60,300 nucleotides of DNA from Mariprofundaceae bacterium (GCA_021772895.1 JAJFLC010000006.1:1-60300); one strand, 5' to 3'; shown: positions 29,101 to 38,161, numbered from the stretch's first letter. The notes: a model not told the origin generated them from the sequence alone. Numbers and translations: made by a program.

Positions 29101-30602
29101 TTAACACCGCCGTATTTCACACCTGTCAAATCCGCCATCTCTTTTTTCCATGTTGTCAGGTCATGCGTATTAAACTGATTAAGGTGATCATGACCGCAAG
29201 CCCTTGCCATCACTTTCATCAATTCGGTGGATGCCGAAAAAAAGCGGGCCAAACGTTGTGCTGCTTCATCTACATTGAGTTTTGCACGCAGTTCAGGTTT
29301 TTGAGTTGCGACACCTGCCGGACATTGATTGGTATTGCACATCCGGGCCGCTACACAACCAATGGATTGCAGTGCCGCGTTGGAGAGCGCGATACCATCA
29401 GCGCCTAACGCGAGTGCTTTCATGAAATCTTCAGGCATACGCAAACCACCGGTAATGATCAACGTAATATCACCACGGCCTAATTGATCCAGATGATGCC
29501 TTGCCCGTGCCAAAGCGGGGATTGTCGGTACAGATATATGATCCCGAAAAATACGTGGTGCCGCGCCTGTACCGCCTCCCCGGCCATCGAGAATGATATA
29601 ATCCACACCGGAGGCCAATGCAAAATCGATATCATCTTCGATGTGATTGGCTGAAAGTTTCATCCCAATCGGAATGCCACCACTCACTTCCCGCACTCGA
29701 TCTGAAAAGTGCTTAAAATCCTTTGGCGTTTTCAGGTCAGCAAAGCCCGGCGGTGAAACAGCGTCCTCTCCGACACTCAAACCACGCACTTCAGCGATCT
29801 TCTCAGTCACTTTACTTCCGGGAAGATGTCCACCCGTACCCGTCTTGGCACCCTGTCCGCCTTTGAAATGAAAACTCTGAACTTTTTCAAGCAGTGCTTC
29901 CTGAAAACCAAATTTGGCAGAAGCCAGTTCATAAAAATAACGCGAGTTGGCCTGTTGCTCTTCCGCCAACATGCCACCCTCACCCGAACAGATTCCCGTC
30001 CCAGCTAACTCTGCTCCCCTGGACAAAGCTACTTTAGCCTCTTCAGACAGTGCACCAAAACTCATATCCGACACAAACAATGGAATCGCCAGCGTGAGTG
30101 GTTTTTTGGCATTCGGGCCAATCACCAGTTCACTGCTAACCGGAACATCTTCCATCAGTGGACTGGTCGCAAATTGCGCGGCCAGCATCTGGATATCATC
30201 CCATTGGGGCAGCTGTAAACGCGGTACGCCCATCGCTACCATCTCACCATGATGACCGGTTTTTTCCAGCCCAAAACGTGCCAAATCATGAATGCGTTTA
30301 ACCGTGGGCTCCTCAGGTGTGGCCTCAACACTCTCTATCTGAACCGGAACATCACCCCCTGCTGAAAGCGTTTTATGCGTGCCATCACAATAAGGAGCAT
30401 TTTTTGTATGTTTGCACATACATAAATACGCCTCCTCCGAAACCTCGGGCCTAAAAGCAACGGGTGTAAAACCTGTTCCGCGATGCGAACCGTCACAAAA
30501 CGGCTGATTCTTTGAACGGCCACAAGCACACCAATGGTATTCCTCACCTGCTTTAAGCTCAGTTGCTTTTGGGGCCCTGGCTGCGATCATCGGTTCACTC
30601 AT
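29097..30602 (-). CDS. CDGSH iron-sulfur / glutamate synthase-like fusion protein
   Basis: A 501-residue protein. The N-terminus has two CDGSH [2Fe-2S] motifs (Cys25, Cys27, Cys36, His40 and Cys61, Cys63, Cys72, His76). From about residue 105 it is an FMN-binding glutamate synthase domain with KGGQGAKTGTGGHLPGSKV, GRGGGTGAAP and the [3Fe-4S] motif CVAARMCNTNQC. There is no glutaminase domain, so it is not ordinary GltB. A flavin oxidoreductase fed by the CDGSH clusters is likely, but the substrate is unknown. Confidence 0.93.
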   Translation of the reverse strand: MSEPMIAARAPKATELKAGEEYHWCACGRSKNQPFCDGSHRGTGFTPVAFRPEVSEEAYLCMCKHTKNAPYCDGTHKTLSAGGDVPVQIESVEATPEEPTVKRIHDLARFGLEKTGHHGEMVAMGVPRLQLPQWDDIQMLAAQFATSPLMEDVPVSSELVIGPNAKKPLTLAIPLFVSDMSFGALSEEAKVALSRGAELAGTGICSGEGGMLAEEQQANSRYFYELASAKFGFQEALLEKVQSFHFKGGQGAKTGTGGHLPGSKVTEKIAEVRGLSVGEDAVSPPGFADLKTPKDFKHFSDRVREVSGGIPIGMKLSANHIEDDIDFALASGVDYIILDGRGGGTGAAPRIFRDHISVPTIPALARARHHLDQLGRGDITLIITGGLRMPEDFMKALALGADGIALSNAALQSIGCVAARMCNTNQCPAGVATQKPELRAKLNVDEAAQRLARFFSASTELMKVMARACGHDHLNQFNTHDLTTWKKEMADLTGVKYGGVK

Positions 30603-30632
30603 ACCCTTCTCCTTTTAATGATGTAACGGAAT

Positions 30633-31232
30633 TTAAACCGCTTTGCCCCAGATACCTGAGAAAAAAAGTTCATCGAATGGCTGGCGTTTACGCGCTGCTG
30701 TTTCCATGACCTGAAAATCCTGATCAAGATCATCAAGTACGCCCTGATATCCCACAGCAATCATCGCCATGGGTGTGAACTGTTCGGGAAGACCCACCGC
30801 ACTGCTGGCTGCTTCAGGGCTAAACCCACCCATCTGATGCGCAGATAATCCCAAAGCTTCGGCCTGCAAACAAAGTGAAATAGTAGCTGCTCCTGTATCA
30901 TACTGCGCCCAACGGTTGGGTTTTTCATTCATACGAAACTGTGAATCAGCAACCACCAGAATCAGCACAGATGCATGTTTGGCCCATAGCTGATTTTTAT
31001 CTGCAAGTGTTTCGAACAGTCCCTTCCAGCCTGCTTGATCATTAAAACGGTCTCCAATCACAAAGCGCCATGGCTCATCACCAAAACAGCTGGGGGCCCA
31101 GCGTGCAGCCTCAAGCAGAGAGAGCAGCTTTTCCCGTTCCACCGGACGAGAAGCATCATAAGCACGCGGACTCCAGCGCTTAGCGATCAGTTCATGCACC
31201 TCTGCTGTAGTTTCGATTCGAACTTCACTCAT
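30633..31232 (-). CDS. nitroreductase family protein
   Basis: A 199-residue FMN-dependent nitroreductase-type oxidoreductase. It has the family start RWSPRAYD, RWAPSCFGDEPWRFVI, and LQAEALGLSAHQMGGF near residue 130. Such enzymes reduce quinones, nitro compounds and other electrophiles with NAD(P)H. It lies 53 bases after the hydrolase-OsmC gene and 30 before the CDGSH fusion gene, in the middle of the redox operon. Confidence 0.92.
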   Translation of the reverse strand: MSEVRIETTAEVHELIAKRWSPRAYDASRPVEREKLLSLLEAARWAPSCFGDEPWRFVIGDRFNDQAGWKGLFETLADKNQLWAKHASVLILVVADSQFRMNEKPNRWAQYDTGAATISLCLQAEALGLSAHQMGGFSPEAASSAVGLPEQFTPMAMIAVGYQGVLDDLDQDFQVMETAARKRQPFDELFFSGIWGKAV

Positions 31233-31285
31233 ATACCTTCTCCTTATCTATTTTCTTGTTGCTCTGTTTTATAAAACAGATCGGA

Positions 31286-32518
31286 TCATAAAGCGTGTTC
31301 CAGGTTTCCTTTTTCCAAATATGTGGTCTTAATATGAACGTTATCGTGCAGCGTACGATGCACCGGGCAACGATCAGCCACCTCCAGCAAGCGCTTTCGC
31401 TGCGCAGCATCCAACTCACCCTCCACCTCAATCAAGCGTTCGATATGATCAATCTTGTGTGATGCGTCTAAACACGATTCACAATCTTCGGCATGCACCT
31501 TTTTATGGTTGAGATACACATTAATCTCTTTCAAATCCCACCCCTTATGATCGGCATACATCCGCAAGGTGATGCTTGTGCATGCGCCAAGCGCAGACAC
31601 AAGCAATCCGTAAGGGGTTGGGCCACGATCCGTACCACCAAGCCGAACAGGTTCATCTGCCAACAAACCGTGCCCACCCGATTTAATTTCGGTGTAGTAG
31701 CTGGAACCCGTACGGACACGTACCGCATGCGGGCCGGAATCCCATTCAACCTCACGTACAGGTGCGTATTTCTCAGCCCAGGTGGCAATCACCGAACCGA
31801 CATAACGGGCATCAGGCTCCGCGCTTAACAAATGATCTGCCTTATCCAACGTCACAAAGCTTTTGGGATGTTTTGCTGCCTCATAAATGCGCTGGGCATG
31901 TTTGATATCAACAATCTCATCGACCGGTGAATGAAAAATCAACAGTGCCTGTTTCAACTGACTGATCGCCGAACACGTCTCTGCCTCGTTCACATCATCC
32001 AGAAACTGTTTTTTGAGTTTGAAAACACGACCACCGAGTGAGACTTCCACTTCACCATCGTGTTCTAACGCATCTTCTTTGCCTGAAAAAATATGTTTGA
32101 TATGTGACGGGTCGCAAGGTGCACCAATCGTAGCAAGTGCTTTTGCGGATGGAATTTCACGCGCTGCAATAAACATGGCAGAGCCACCCAGCGAATGCCC
32201 AATCAAAATCTTTGGTGCCTCATATTCAGCCTCCAGAAAACGGGCGGCAGAAACAATATCACTCACGTTGGATGAAAAGTTGGTATCGGCAAAGTCTCCC
32301 TCACTCTCAGCCAGGCCTGTGAAGTCAAATCGCAACACTGCAATACCTTTGGCAGCCAAAGCGCGATTAATATGCGCCATGGATTTCAAATGTTTTGTCA
32401 GCGTGAAGCCATGCGCAAACAACGCATAAGCACGCGGTTTACCATCAATCGGAAAATCCAGATAGGCCGCAAGTTTTAAACCTTCTGCATTATCAAAAAA
32501 GACCTTTTTAGATCGCAT
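31286..32518 (-). CDS. alpha/beta hydrolase-OsmC fusion protein
   Basis: A 410-residue two-domain protein. Residues 1-250 form an alpha/beta hydrolase with Ser109 (GHSLGG), Asp200 (SPVDEIV) and His229 (ADHLL). Residues 260-410 form an OsmC/Ohr domain with the peroxidatic pair Cys313 (GACTS) and Cys384 (RCPVH). OsmC proteins reduce organic hydroperoxides; the hydrolase might release the acyl peroxide substrate, which is inference. The arrangement is known in other proteobacteria. In the operon between DUF2461 and nitroreductase genes. Confidence 0.92.
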   Translation of the reverse strand: MRSKKVFFDNAEGLKLAAYLDFPIDGKPRAYALFAHGFTLTKHLKSMAHINRALAAKGIAVLRFDFTGLAESEGDFADTNFSSNVSDIVSAARFLEAEYEAPKILIGHSLGGSAMFIAAREIPSAKALATIGAPCDPSHIKHIFSGKEDALEHDGEVEVSLGGRVFKLKKQFLDDVNEAETCSAISQLKQALLIFHSPVDEIVDIKHAQRIYEAAKHPKSFVTLDKADHLLSAEPDARYVGSVIATWAEKYAPVREVEWDSGPHAVRVRTGSSYYTEIKSGGHGLLADEPVRLGGTDRGPTPYGLLVSALGACTSITLRMYADHKGWDLKEINVYLNHKKVHAEDCESCLDASHKIDHIERLIEVEGELDAAQRKRLLEVADRCPVHRTLHDNVHIKTTYLEKGNLEHAL

Positions 32519-32547
32519 CCTTTACCTCTTTAACAGCACTGAAAACC

Positions 32548-33231
32548 CTAGTATGGCACCCCAACCGCACGGCATAATTGCTGCATGAACGGTTTGGCTG
32601 TTTCAAAATAGCTGCTGATCAAACCTGTCAGGTCATCCTGAAGCACGAGTTCCGGCATCAGCGGAGCAATACCGATAAAATCCTTGCGCTTTAGATCCTC
32701 AATCATGGCATGATCCAATGCATAACCTTTGGGTGCACGTATCAGAGCATCACCTGCCAGCGCATAGGCTTTAGCAAACCCGGCATCATCACGGCCATCT
32801 TCCCAACGGGTTGGATGTGCATCAATATAGGTACGTATCTTTTTCAATGTATCCGAATCCGGATGCCAGATTCCGGCACCAACAAACACCTCATGCGCCT
32901 CAATATGCAAATAAAATCCCGGTGCATGGATATCTTTACCCTGCTCATGGCGAAACTGGATACCGATATTGGTTTTATACGGTTGTTTGTTTTTAGAAAA
33001 ACGCACATCCCGATAGATCCGCATCAGCGATCCACCCACTTTTTTATCCTGCGCGACAAAGTGCGGTGCAAAACGTTCAAGTTCCGATCTCATGGCACGA
33101 ATAAAGGCGAGTGCAGGCTCTCGCACATCCTGCTCATATCTCGCCTTATGATCGTTGAACCAGTCCCTGTTATTGTTTTCACTCAGTTTTTTGAGAAATA
33201 CGAATGTTTTTTCGCTGAAGAAATCTGCCAT
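32548..33231 (-). CDS. DUF2461 family protein
   Basis: A 227-residue cytoplasmic protein of the DUF2461/TIGR02453 family, recognised by FLKKLSENNNRDWFNDHKARYE near the start, the segment GGSLMRIYRDVRFSKNKQPYKTN, and GFYLHIEAHEVFVGAGIWHP. Function unknown. Gaps of 29 bases on each side place it firmly inside the redox operon. Confidence 0.9.
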   Translation of the reverse strand: MADFFSEKTFVFLKKLSENNNRDWFNDHKARYEQDVREPALAFIRAMRSELERFAPHFVAQDKKVGGSLMRIYRDVRFSKNKQPYKTNIGIQFRHEQGKDIHAPGFYLHIEAHEVFVGAGIWHPDSDTLKKIRTYIDAHPTRWEDGRDDAGFAKAYALAGDALIRAPKGYALDHAMIEDLKRKDFIGIAPLMPELVLQDDLTGLISSYFETAKPFMQQLCRAVGVPY

Positions 33232-33260
33232 TCTGTTATTTCACCCCACTCATTTAACGA

Positions 33261-33848
33261 TTATCTACGCACACCTTCAATGGAAAGAAACAGTTCTACC
33301 TTATCCGCCGATGGGCCAAGCATCAGTGCTTTTTTCATGTTGTAATCCGACAAACTCAACGTCACTTCTCCTTCAAAGCCACGACGAAACCCACCCCACG
33401 GATCCAGACCTTTACCAATTTGTGTAACTGGAATTTTAATTTTCTCCGTAATACCTCGAAGCGTCAGGTTCCCTGTTAAAATGCCTTTGCCAAATCCTTT
33501 ATCTTTATAGCCTGTGCTGACAAAAGTTGCTTTCGGGTAGGTGGCCGTATCAAAAAAATCAGCACTACGCAGATGTTTGTCACGCTCAGCATGGTTGCTA
33601 TCAAGGCTTGCCACATCAATTTCAACATTCACACGATTCTTTTCCGGATGGCTATCATCCACGGTATATGTGCCGTTAAACGTATTAAAGCGTCCAATCA
33701 ACCAGCTATAACCCAGATGTTTCACCTTAAATTGGATGAATGCATGCTGACCTTTGATATCAAAATCATAAGTCTCTTCCGCAGCATACGCCGGAGTTTG
33801 TATTGCCAACAATAATACAAAGGCAGTTAATAATGTTTTAATTTTCAT
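33261..33848 (-). CDS. YceI-family periplasmic protein
   Basis: A 195-residue exported lipocalin-like protein with signal peptide (cleavage near AYA-AEE at residue 22). Motifs are HAFIQFKVKHLGYSWLIGRF, DKHLRSADFFDTATYP and ADKVELFLSIEGVR at the end. YceI proteins bind isoprenoid lipids such as ubiquinone analogues. It overlaps the preceding cytochrome b561 gene by 11 bases, a pairing seen in many proteobacteria and suggestive of joint work with membrane quinones. Confidence 0.94.
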   Translation of the reverse strand: MKIKTLLTAFVLLLAIQTPAYAAEETYDFDIKGQHAFIQFKVKHLGYSWLIGRFNTFNGTYTVDDSHPEKNRVNVEIDVASLDSNHAERDKHLRSADFFDTATYPKATFVSTGYKDKGFGKGILTGNLTLRGITEKIKIPVTQIGKGLDPWGGFRRGFEGEVTLSLSDYNMKKALMLGPSADKVELFLSIEGVRR

Positions 33849-34410
33849 TTTCTTCTCCTTTTCTTTTAGTTATACCCAACATACGTAACAATGTTACGTC
33901 TTTATCAATAAAATGGTGTTTCATCGCAGCCACAGCGTGCATACCTATATAGCCCATAAACCCCCAAGCCAGGTACATATGAATGATACCGGCAGTTGTT
34001 TCTCTCCCCTTATCTGCGGGTAACAGCGCGGGAATCTCAAACCAGCCAAACACATCAACACCTTTTCCCAGAGCCGTAGATATCAGATAACCACTGATGA
34101 TCACAGCAAACATAAGCAGGTAGTGACCGCGATGCACCCAAAGGGCAATCATCTTTTCCCAGCTTTGTCCAAGAATCTCCGGCACGGTATTGGTGAGACG
34201 CCATGCGAGCCTGAACAGCAGCAGAAACAGCAGCAGCATACCGATACTGCGATGCACCCATGGTGCCCGATGATACCACGTATCGTAATACTCCAACTCG
34301 ACCATCCACAGACCAAGTCCAAACATGCCAAAAATTGCCAGTGCCATGACCCAATGCAAGGTGATACTCACCCAGCCAAATTTATCGTGACTATTCAATA
34401 ACACGATCAT
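33838..34410 (-). CDS. cytochrome b561 family protein
   Basis: A 190-residue membrane protein with four hydrophobic segments. Haem-ligand His residues are in SITLHWVMAL, WVHRSIGMLL, HRGHYLLMFA and GYIGMHAVAAMKHHF. It is the CybB-type di-haem quinone oxidoreductase of the inner membrane. Its ATG follows directly after the stop codon of the CDGSH gene, and its end overlaps yceI, so translation is coupled along the operon. Confidence 0.94.
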   Translation of the reverse strand: MIVLLNSHDKFGWVSITLHWVMALAIFGMFGLGLWMVELEYYDTWYHRAPWVHRSIGMLLLFLLLFRLAWRLTNTVPEILGQSWEKMIALWVHRGHYLLMFAVIISGYLISTALGKGVDVFGWFEIPALLPADKGRETTAGIIHMYLAWGFMGYIGMHAVAAMKHHFIDKDVTLLRMLGITKRKGEENEN

Positions 34411-34650
34411 TCACGTCTGAATATTTTTGTGAGTACCATCGCAGTAAGGGCGATTGGCCGACTGCTGACAACCACAAACATATAAGGTTTTATCCTCTTC
34501 AAATTTCACGACTTCCGGCATTTTACGGGTCTCCACATGTGAGCCATCACAAAAAGGCCCGTTTTTAGAGAGTCCACACATACAGAACGCTTTGCTCTCG
34601 CCTGCTTTCACTTCAATCTTAAACGGTTCGTTTTTCCATGCACTCATCAT
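34411..34650 (-). CDS. tandem CDGSH iron-sulfur protein
   Basis: A 79-residue protein made of two CDGSH [2Fe-2S] motifs: Cys23, Cys25, Cys34, His38 and Cys59, Cys61, Cys70, His74. This doubling resembles mitochondrial MiNT/CISD3. It is similar in layout to the N-terminus of the glutamate synthase-like fusion further down the operon. It probably moves electrons or clusters in the same redox chain. Ribosome binding site AGGAGG lies upstream. Confidence 0.93.
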   Translation of the reverse strand: MMSAWKNEPFKIEVKAGESKAFCMCGLSKNGPFCDGSHVETRKMPEVVKFEEDKTLYVCGCQQSANRPYCDGTHKNIQT

Positions 34651-34696
34651 ATCCTCCTGATTTTCTGTTCATTCGCTCCTATTCGTTCATCCCTAT

Positions 34697-35668
34697 TCAT
34701 TTATTTTCAAATCTACCCCGGTCATGAGGTATTTCAAAATCCAATGCCGGGCCTTTGGGTACAATCCGGGTAGGGTTAATACTTTCATGTGAGTAAAAAT
34801 AGTGTTGTTTGATATGCTGCATATCCACAGTCTCGCTGATACCCGGCTGCTGATAGAGATCGCGCAAATAGTTTGAAAGGTTCGGATAATCTGCAATACG
34901 CTGACGGTTACATTTAAAATGATTCACATACACCGCATCAAATCGAACCAGCGTGGTAAACAGACGCCAATCAGCCTCCGTCAGAGCATTGCCAACAAGA
35001 TAACGATGTTCACTTAACATGGATTCAACACGGTCAAGTGCTTCAAAGAGAGCATCAAATGCCTCTTCATAAGCTTCTTGCGTTGTTGCAAAACCACAGC
35101 GATACACACCATTGTTGATACGCTCATAAATAAAGGCATTGATCTCATCTATATCCGCTCGCAAAGCTTTCGGATAATAATCATCGCTATTTCCGGTCAA
35201 CCCGTCAAAGGCACTGTTCAACATGCGAATAATTTCGGATGATTCATTGGAAACAATCGTATGTTGCTTTTTATCCCACAGGATCGGCACCGTCACCCGA
35301 CCTGAATATTTGGCATCAGCCCTGGTATAGAACTGATGAGCATACTGAAAACCATAGAGAGGTTCCGGCGAATCAAACTGCCAGCCATGCTCCAGCATGT
35401 GTGGAGCAACCACCGTCACATCAATCAGGCTCTCAAGCCCCTTCAGCTTACGGAATATAAGACTTCTGTGCGCCCACGGACATGCCAGCGATACATAAAG
35501 ATGGTAGCGCCCGGCTTCAGCTTTGAAACCTCCGGAACCAACAGGGCCAGCGCTTCCATCGGCCGTGATCCAGTTGTGAAATTGTGATTCACTGCGCACG
35601 AACCGACCACCGCTTTTACTGGTGTCATACCATTGATCGTGCCATTGGCCTTCAACAAGCAATCCCAT
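34697..35668 (-). CDS. yqjG: glutathionyl-hydroquinone reductase (YqjG-like)
   Basis: A 323-residue xi-class glutathione transferase that reduces glutathionyl-hydroquinones, freeing the hydroquinone. The N-terminal thioredoxin-like domain has the catalytic Cys63 in LACPWAHR and NESSEIIRMLN. The all-helical C-terminal domain has LTEADWRLFTTLVRFDAVY. AGGAG precedes the ATG. First gene of the redox operon, divergent from a YhaJ-like LysR gene across 160 bases. Confidence 0.95.
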   Translation of the reverse strand: MGLLVEGQWHDQWYDTSKSGGRFVRSESQFHNWITADGSAGPVGSGGFKAEAGRYHLYVSLACPWAHRSLIFRKLKGLESLIDVTVVAPHMLEHGWQFDSPEPLYGFQYAHQFYTRADAKYSGRVTVPILWDKKQHTIVSNESSEIIRMLNSAFDGLTGNSDDYYPKALRADIDEINAFIYERINNGVYRCGFATTQEAYEEAFDALFEALDRVESMLSEHRYLVGNALTEADWRLFTTLVRFDAVYVNHFKCNRQRIADYPNLSNYLRDLYQQPGISETVDMQHIKQHYFYSHESINPTRIVPKGPALDFEIPHDRGRFENK

Positions 35669-35768
35669 TTTATACTCCTGCTATCGATTATATTATCTGT
35701 TATTTTATGTGTTAATTTATAGCAGAATACTAGAACTGGATAATGATTGATAAAAAGCATAATATTTT

Positions 35769-35781
35769 GATCATCATGATC
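35769..35781. promoter_or_regulatory. candidate LysR operator
   Basis: A perfect 13-base palindrome, GATCAT-C-ATGATC, in the AT-rich gap between yqjG and the divergent LysR gene. Its place, about 48 bases before the regulator start, fits a LysR-type autoregulatory site. No binding data exist in the sequence, so this is a candidate only. Confidence 0.4.
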
Positions 35782-35828
35782 TATAATATAAATCATTTAT
35801 CATGCCAACATGTTCACCTGGAACATCC

Positions 35829-36710
35829 ATGACACTGGAACAATTGCATGTACTGGCCAGTATCGTTAAACACGGCGGTTTTCGAGCTGCTGCAAATGCG
35901 CTCTATCGAAGTCAATCTGCTGTAAGCATTGCCATTCGAAATCTGGAAGAAGAGCTCGAACTCAAGCTCTTTTTGCGTGATCAATATCGTCCCACTCTGA
36001 CCGACGAGGGCAAGGCACTGTATGAAAAAGCCAAAAGAATCCTTGCGCAAACCGATGAGTTTTCAAATCTTGCCCGCCATCTTGCCGCAGGTGAAGAGCC
36101 CGAACTCAGATTAGCCATGAGCGCTCTCGTACCCGTTGATCAAACCCTGTCGATACTCAAAGAGATTACAGAGCTAGCCCCCACCACGAAACTTTCACTG
36201 CTTGTCGAAACCCTGAATGGCACCATGGAACGCCTGGATGATGGTGATGCTGACATCGCCATGAGTGAAACATTCGAACATCACCCTGATTATGAGTATG
36301 CAGCGCTGACTGAAGTTGAGATGGTCAGCGTGATATCCCCCAAATCAAAGTTAGCCCGTAAAGTTGGACACATCACGCAAGAAGATCTGCAAGGCAGCAT
36401 CCAAATTATTGTTCGCGACACAAGCCAACATAGCGATAAAAAAAGTGCGGGTGTCATGGCGGGCATTCAGCACTGGGTCGTCAATGATTTTGCCATGAAA
36501 AAACGGATCATTGCATCCGGTATCGGCTGGGGACGCATGCCAAGGCACATGGTCGAAAAAGAGATCAGCAGCGGTGAATTGCTAATGCAAACTGAAGAAA
36601 ATTTCTCGCCGATACAGGTCAATATCAACATCGTCAGACGAAAAAACAAACCCATGGGGCCTATTGCCACAGAATTATGGCAACGGCTTCAGAACATCAA
36701 CTGGTCTTAA
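35829..36710 (+). CDS. YhaJ-like LysR-family transcriptional regulator
   Basis: About 293 residues from the ATG at 35829; an ATG nine codons earlier is less likely. The N-terminal helix-turn-helix (LHVLASIVKHGGFRAAANAL, SQSAVSIAIRNLE) is followed by an effector domain. The stretch around LLVETLNGTMERLDDGDADIAMSE resembles the same part of E. coli YhaJ (ITEVLAGAWERLEQGRADIVIA), a regulator that responds to quinone-like aromatic compounds. It is divergent from yqjG and ends directly against the convergent cysN gene. Confidence 0.9.
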   Translation: MTLEQLHVLASIVKHGGFRAAANALYRSQSAVSIAIRNLEEELELKLFLRDQYRPTLTDEGKALYEKAKRILAQTDEFSNLARHLAAGEEPELRLAMSALVPVDQTLSILKEITELAPTTKLSLLVETLNGTMERLDDGDADIAMSETFEHHPDYEYAALTEVEMVSVISPKSKLARKVGHITQEDLQGSIQIIVRDTSQHSDKKSAGVMAGIQHWVVNDFAMKKRIIASGIGWGRMPRHMVEKEISSGELLMQTEENFSPIQVNINIVRRKNKPMGPIATELWQRLQNINWS

Positions 36711-37991
36711 TTAAACAATCATCCCTGCACCGACAGTATTGTTGGTAAAACTATCAATCAGAATAAAGCTTCCTGTTGAACGGTTCGCTGCATAATGATC
36801 GGCATAGACAGGTTTCAGCAGTTTCAATTGAATCTGACCAATTTCATTCATTGCCAACTGATCAGCGGTTTCCTGCTCAAGTGAATGAATATCGGTTCTG
36901 AAATCAATCTCGGTGACCATCGCTTTCAGTGTATTGGTGGTATGTTTAATCCAGTATTTCTTTTTAGGTTCCAGCGGTTCATCCCCAATCCAGCAGACAT
37001 TGGCTGTGATCTCTTTTTTCGGCTCCATGCCTGAATCAGAATGCACCAGCATATCGCCGCGGGAAATATCGATTTCGTCCTGAAGTGTGATGGTAATGCT
37101 CTGCGGGGAAAAGGCTTCTTCCAGATTGCCGTCAAAGGTAACAATCTCTTTCACGATGGATGACTTGCCACTTGGCAATGCGGTCAACTTATCGCCCACT
37201 TTCACGGTGCCCGATGCAATCGTGCCCATGAAACCACGATAATCAGGAAGCTCCGCCGTCTGCGGACGGTTGAGCAACTGCACAGGGAAACGCAATGGCT
37301 GCGCATCAACATCATCCAGCACTGGCAGAGACTCAAACGTTTCCAGCAAGGTTGCACCTTCATACCACGGCATGTTTTCACCACGCACAGCTACCATATC
37401 ACCATTGAGTGCTGACATCGGAATGCAGATCAAATCTTTTATGCCCTGTTTGGCACAATAGTCTGTCATATCCTGACGAATTTTCTCAAACGTAGCCTGA
37501 TCAAAATTGACCATATCCATCTTATTAATGGCAACAATCAGATGCGGCATGCCAAGCAGACCCAGAATGTGCGTATGACGTTTGGTCTGCGGCATCACAC
37601 CATTACGTGCATCAACCAAAATAATCGCTGCACTGGCGGTCGATGCGCCGGTCACCATATTACGGGTGTACTGCTCATGTCCCGGACAATCGGCCATGAT
37701 GAACTTCCGTTTGGGGGTCGCAAAATAACGGTAGGCCACGTCGATGGTGATACCCTGCTCACGTTCGGCAGCCAGACCATCGGTCAACATCGCCAGATCA
37801 ATTTCCGATGCAGAAGCAATTTTTGTTTCGCCTTTCTTCTTACGAACCGCAAGCAACTGATCTTCAAACGCCCCTTTGGTATCCACCAGAAGACGACCAA
37901 TCAAAGTTGATTTGCCATCATCCACACTGCCCACCGTTACCAGCCGCAACAGTTCAATCTCTTTCGTCAAATCCAAATTTAATTCAGTCAT
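36711..37991 (-). CDS. cysN: sulfate adenylyltransferase subunit 1 (GTPase)
   Basis: GTPase subunit of ATP sulfurylase, which drives formation of APS from sulfate. Walker A GSVDDGKSTL at about 22-31, the EF-Tu-type G2/G3 motifs EREQGITIDVAYRYF and DCPGHEQY, NKMD, and beta-barrel domains at the C-terminus. 426 residues: there is no CysC kinase fused at the end, consistent with direct use of APS. Last gene of the sulfate operon, 170 bases after cysD. Confidence 0.97.
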   Translation of the reverse strand: MTELNLDLTKEIELLRLVTVGSVDDGKSTLIGRLLVDTKGAFEDQLLAVRKKKGETKIASASEIDLAMLTDGLAAEREQGITIDVAYRYFATPKRKFIMADCPGHEQYTRNMVTGASTASAAIILVDARNGVMPQTKRHTHILGLLGMPHLIVAINKMDMVNFDQATFEKIRQDMTDYCAKQGIKDLICIPMSALNGDMVAVRGENMPWYEGATLLETFESLPVLDDVDAQPLRFPVQLLNRPQTAELPDYRGFMGTIASGTVKVGDKLTALPSGKSSIVKEIVTFDGNLEEAFSPQSITITLQDEIDISRGDMLVHSDSGMEPKKEITANVCWIGDEPLEPKKKYWIKHTTNTLKAMVTEIDFRTDIHSLEQETADQLAMNEIGQIQLKLLKPVYADHYAANRSTGSFILIDSFTNNTVGAGMIV

Positions 37992-38050
37992 TACACTTCT
38001 CCGTGCATAAAACGCTTGTCAACTTATCCACCCTGTTTTGAAGCTCTCTT

Positions 38051-38086
38051 CCACCCATGGACGGGTGGCGAACCCCGTGGATTCGC
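38051..38086. repeat. tandem hairpins between cysD and cysN
   Basis: Two adjacent short inverted repeats: CCACCC/GGGTGG around ATGGAC, and GCGAA/TTCGC around a nine-base loop. A similar double hairpin lies at 49076-49116 before the thrC-like gene. It is a possible intergenic repeat or RNA processing element. Confidence 0.45.
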
Positions 38087-38124
38087 AAGGCTGGAGAAAA
38101 CCGTGTTTTTCTTCAGCCGCTCAA

Positions 38125-38150
38125 GTAAAAAGCCATGGAGGGCTTTTTAC
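38125..38150. repeat. AT-rich terminator-like hairpin after cysD
   Basis: GTAAAAAGCC pairs with GGCTTTTTAC. It lies 11 bases beyond the cysD stop codon. A second copy with compensating base changes lies behind the NIL gene at 46878-46903, and both are followed by GTATCAA. The A/T flanks make it look like a bidirectional terminator, although it lies inside an operon. Confidence 0.65.
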
Positions 38151-38161
38151 GTATCAAACAA

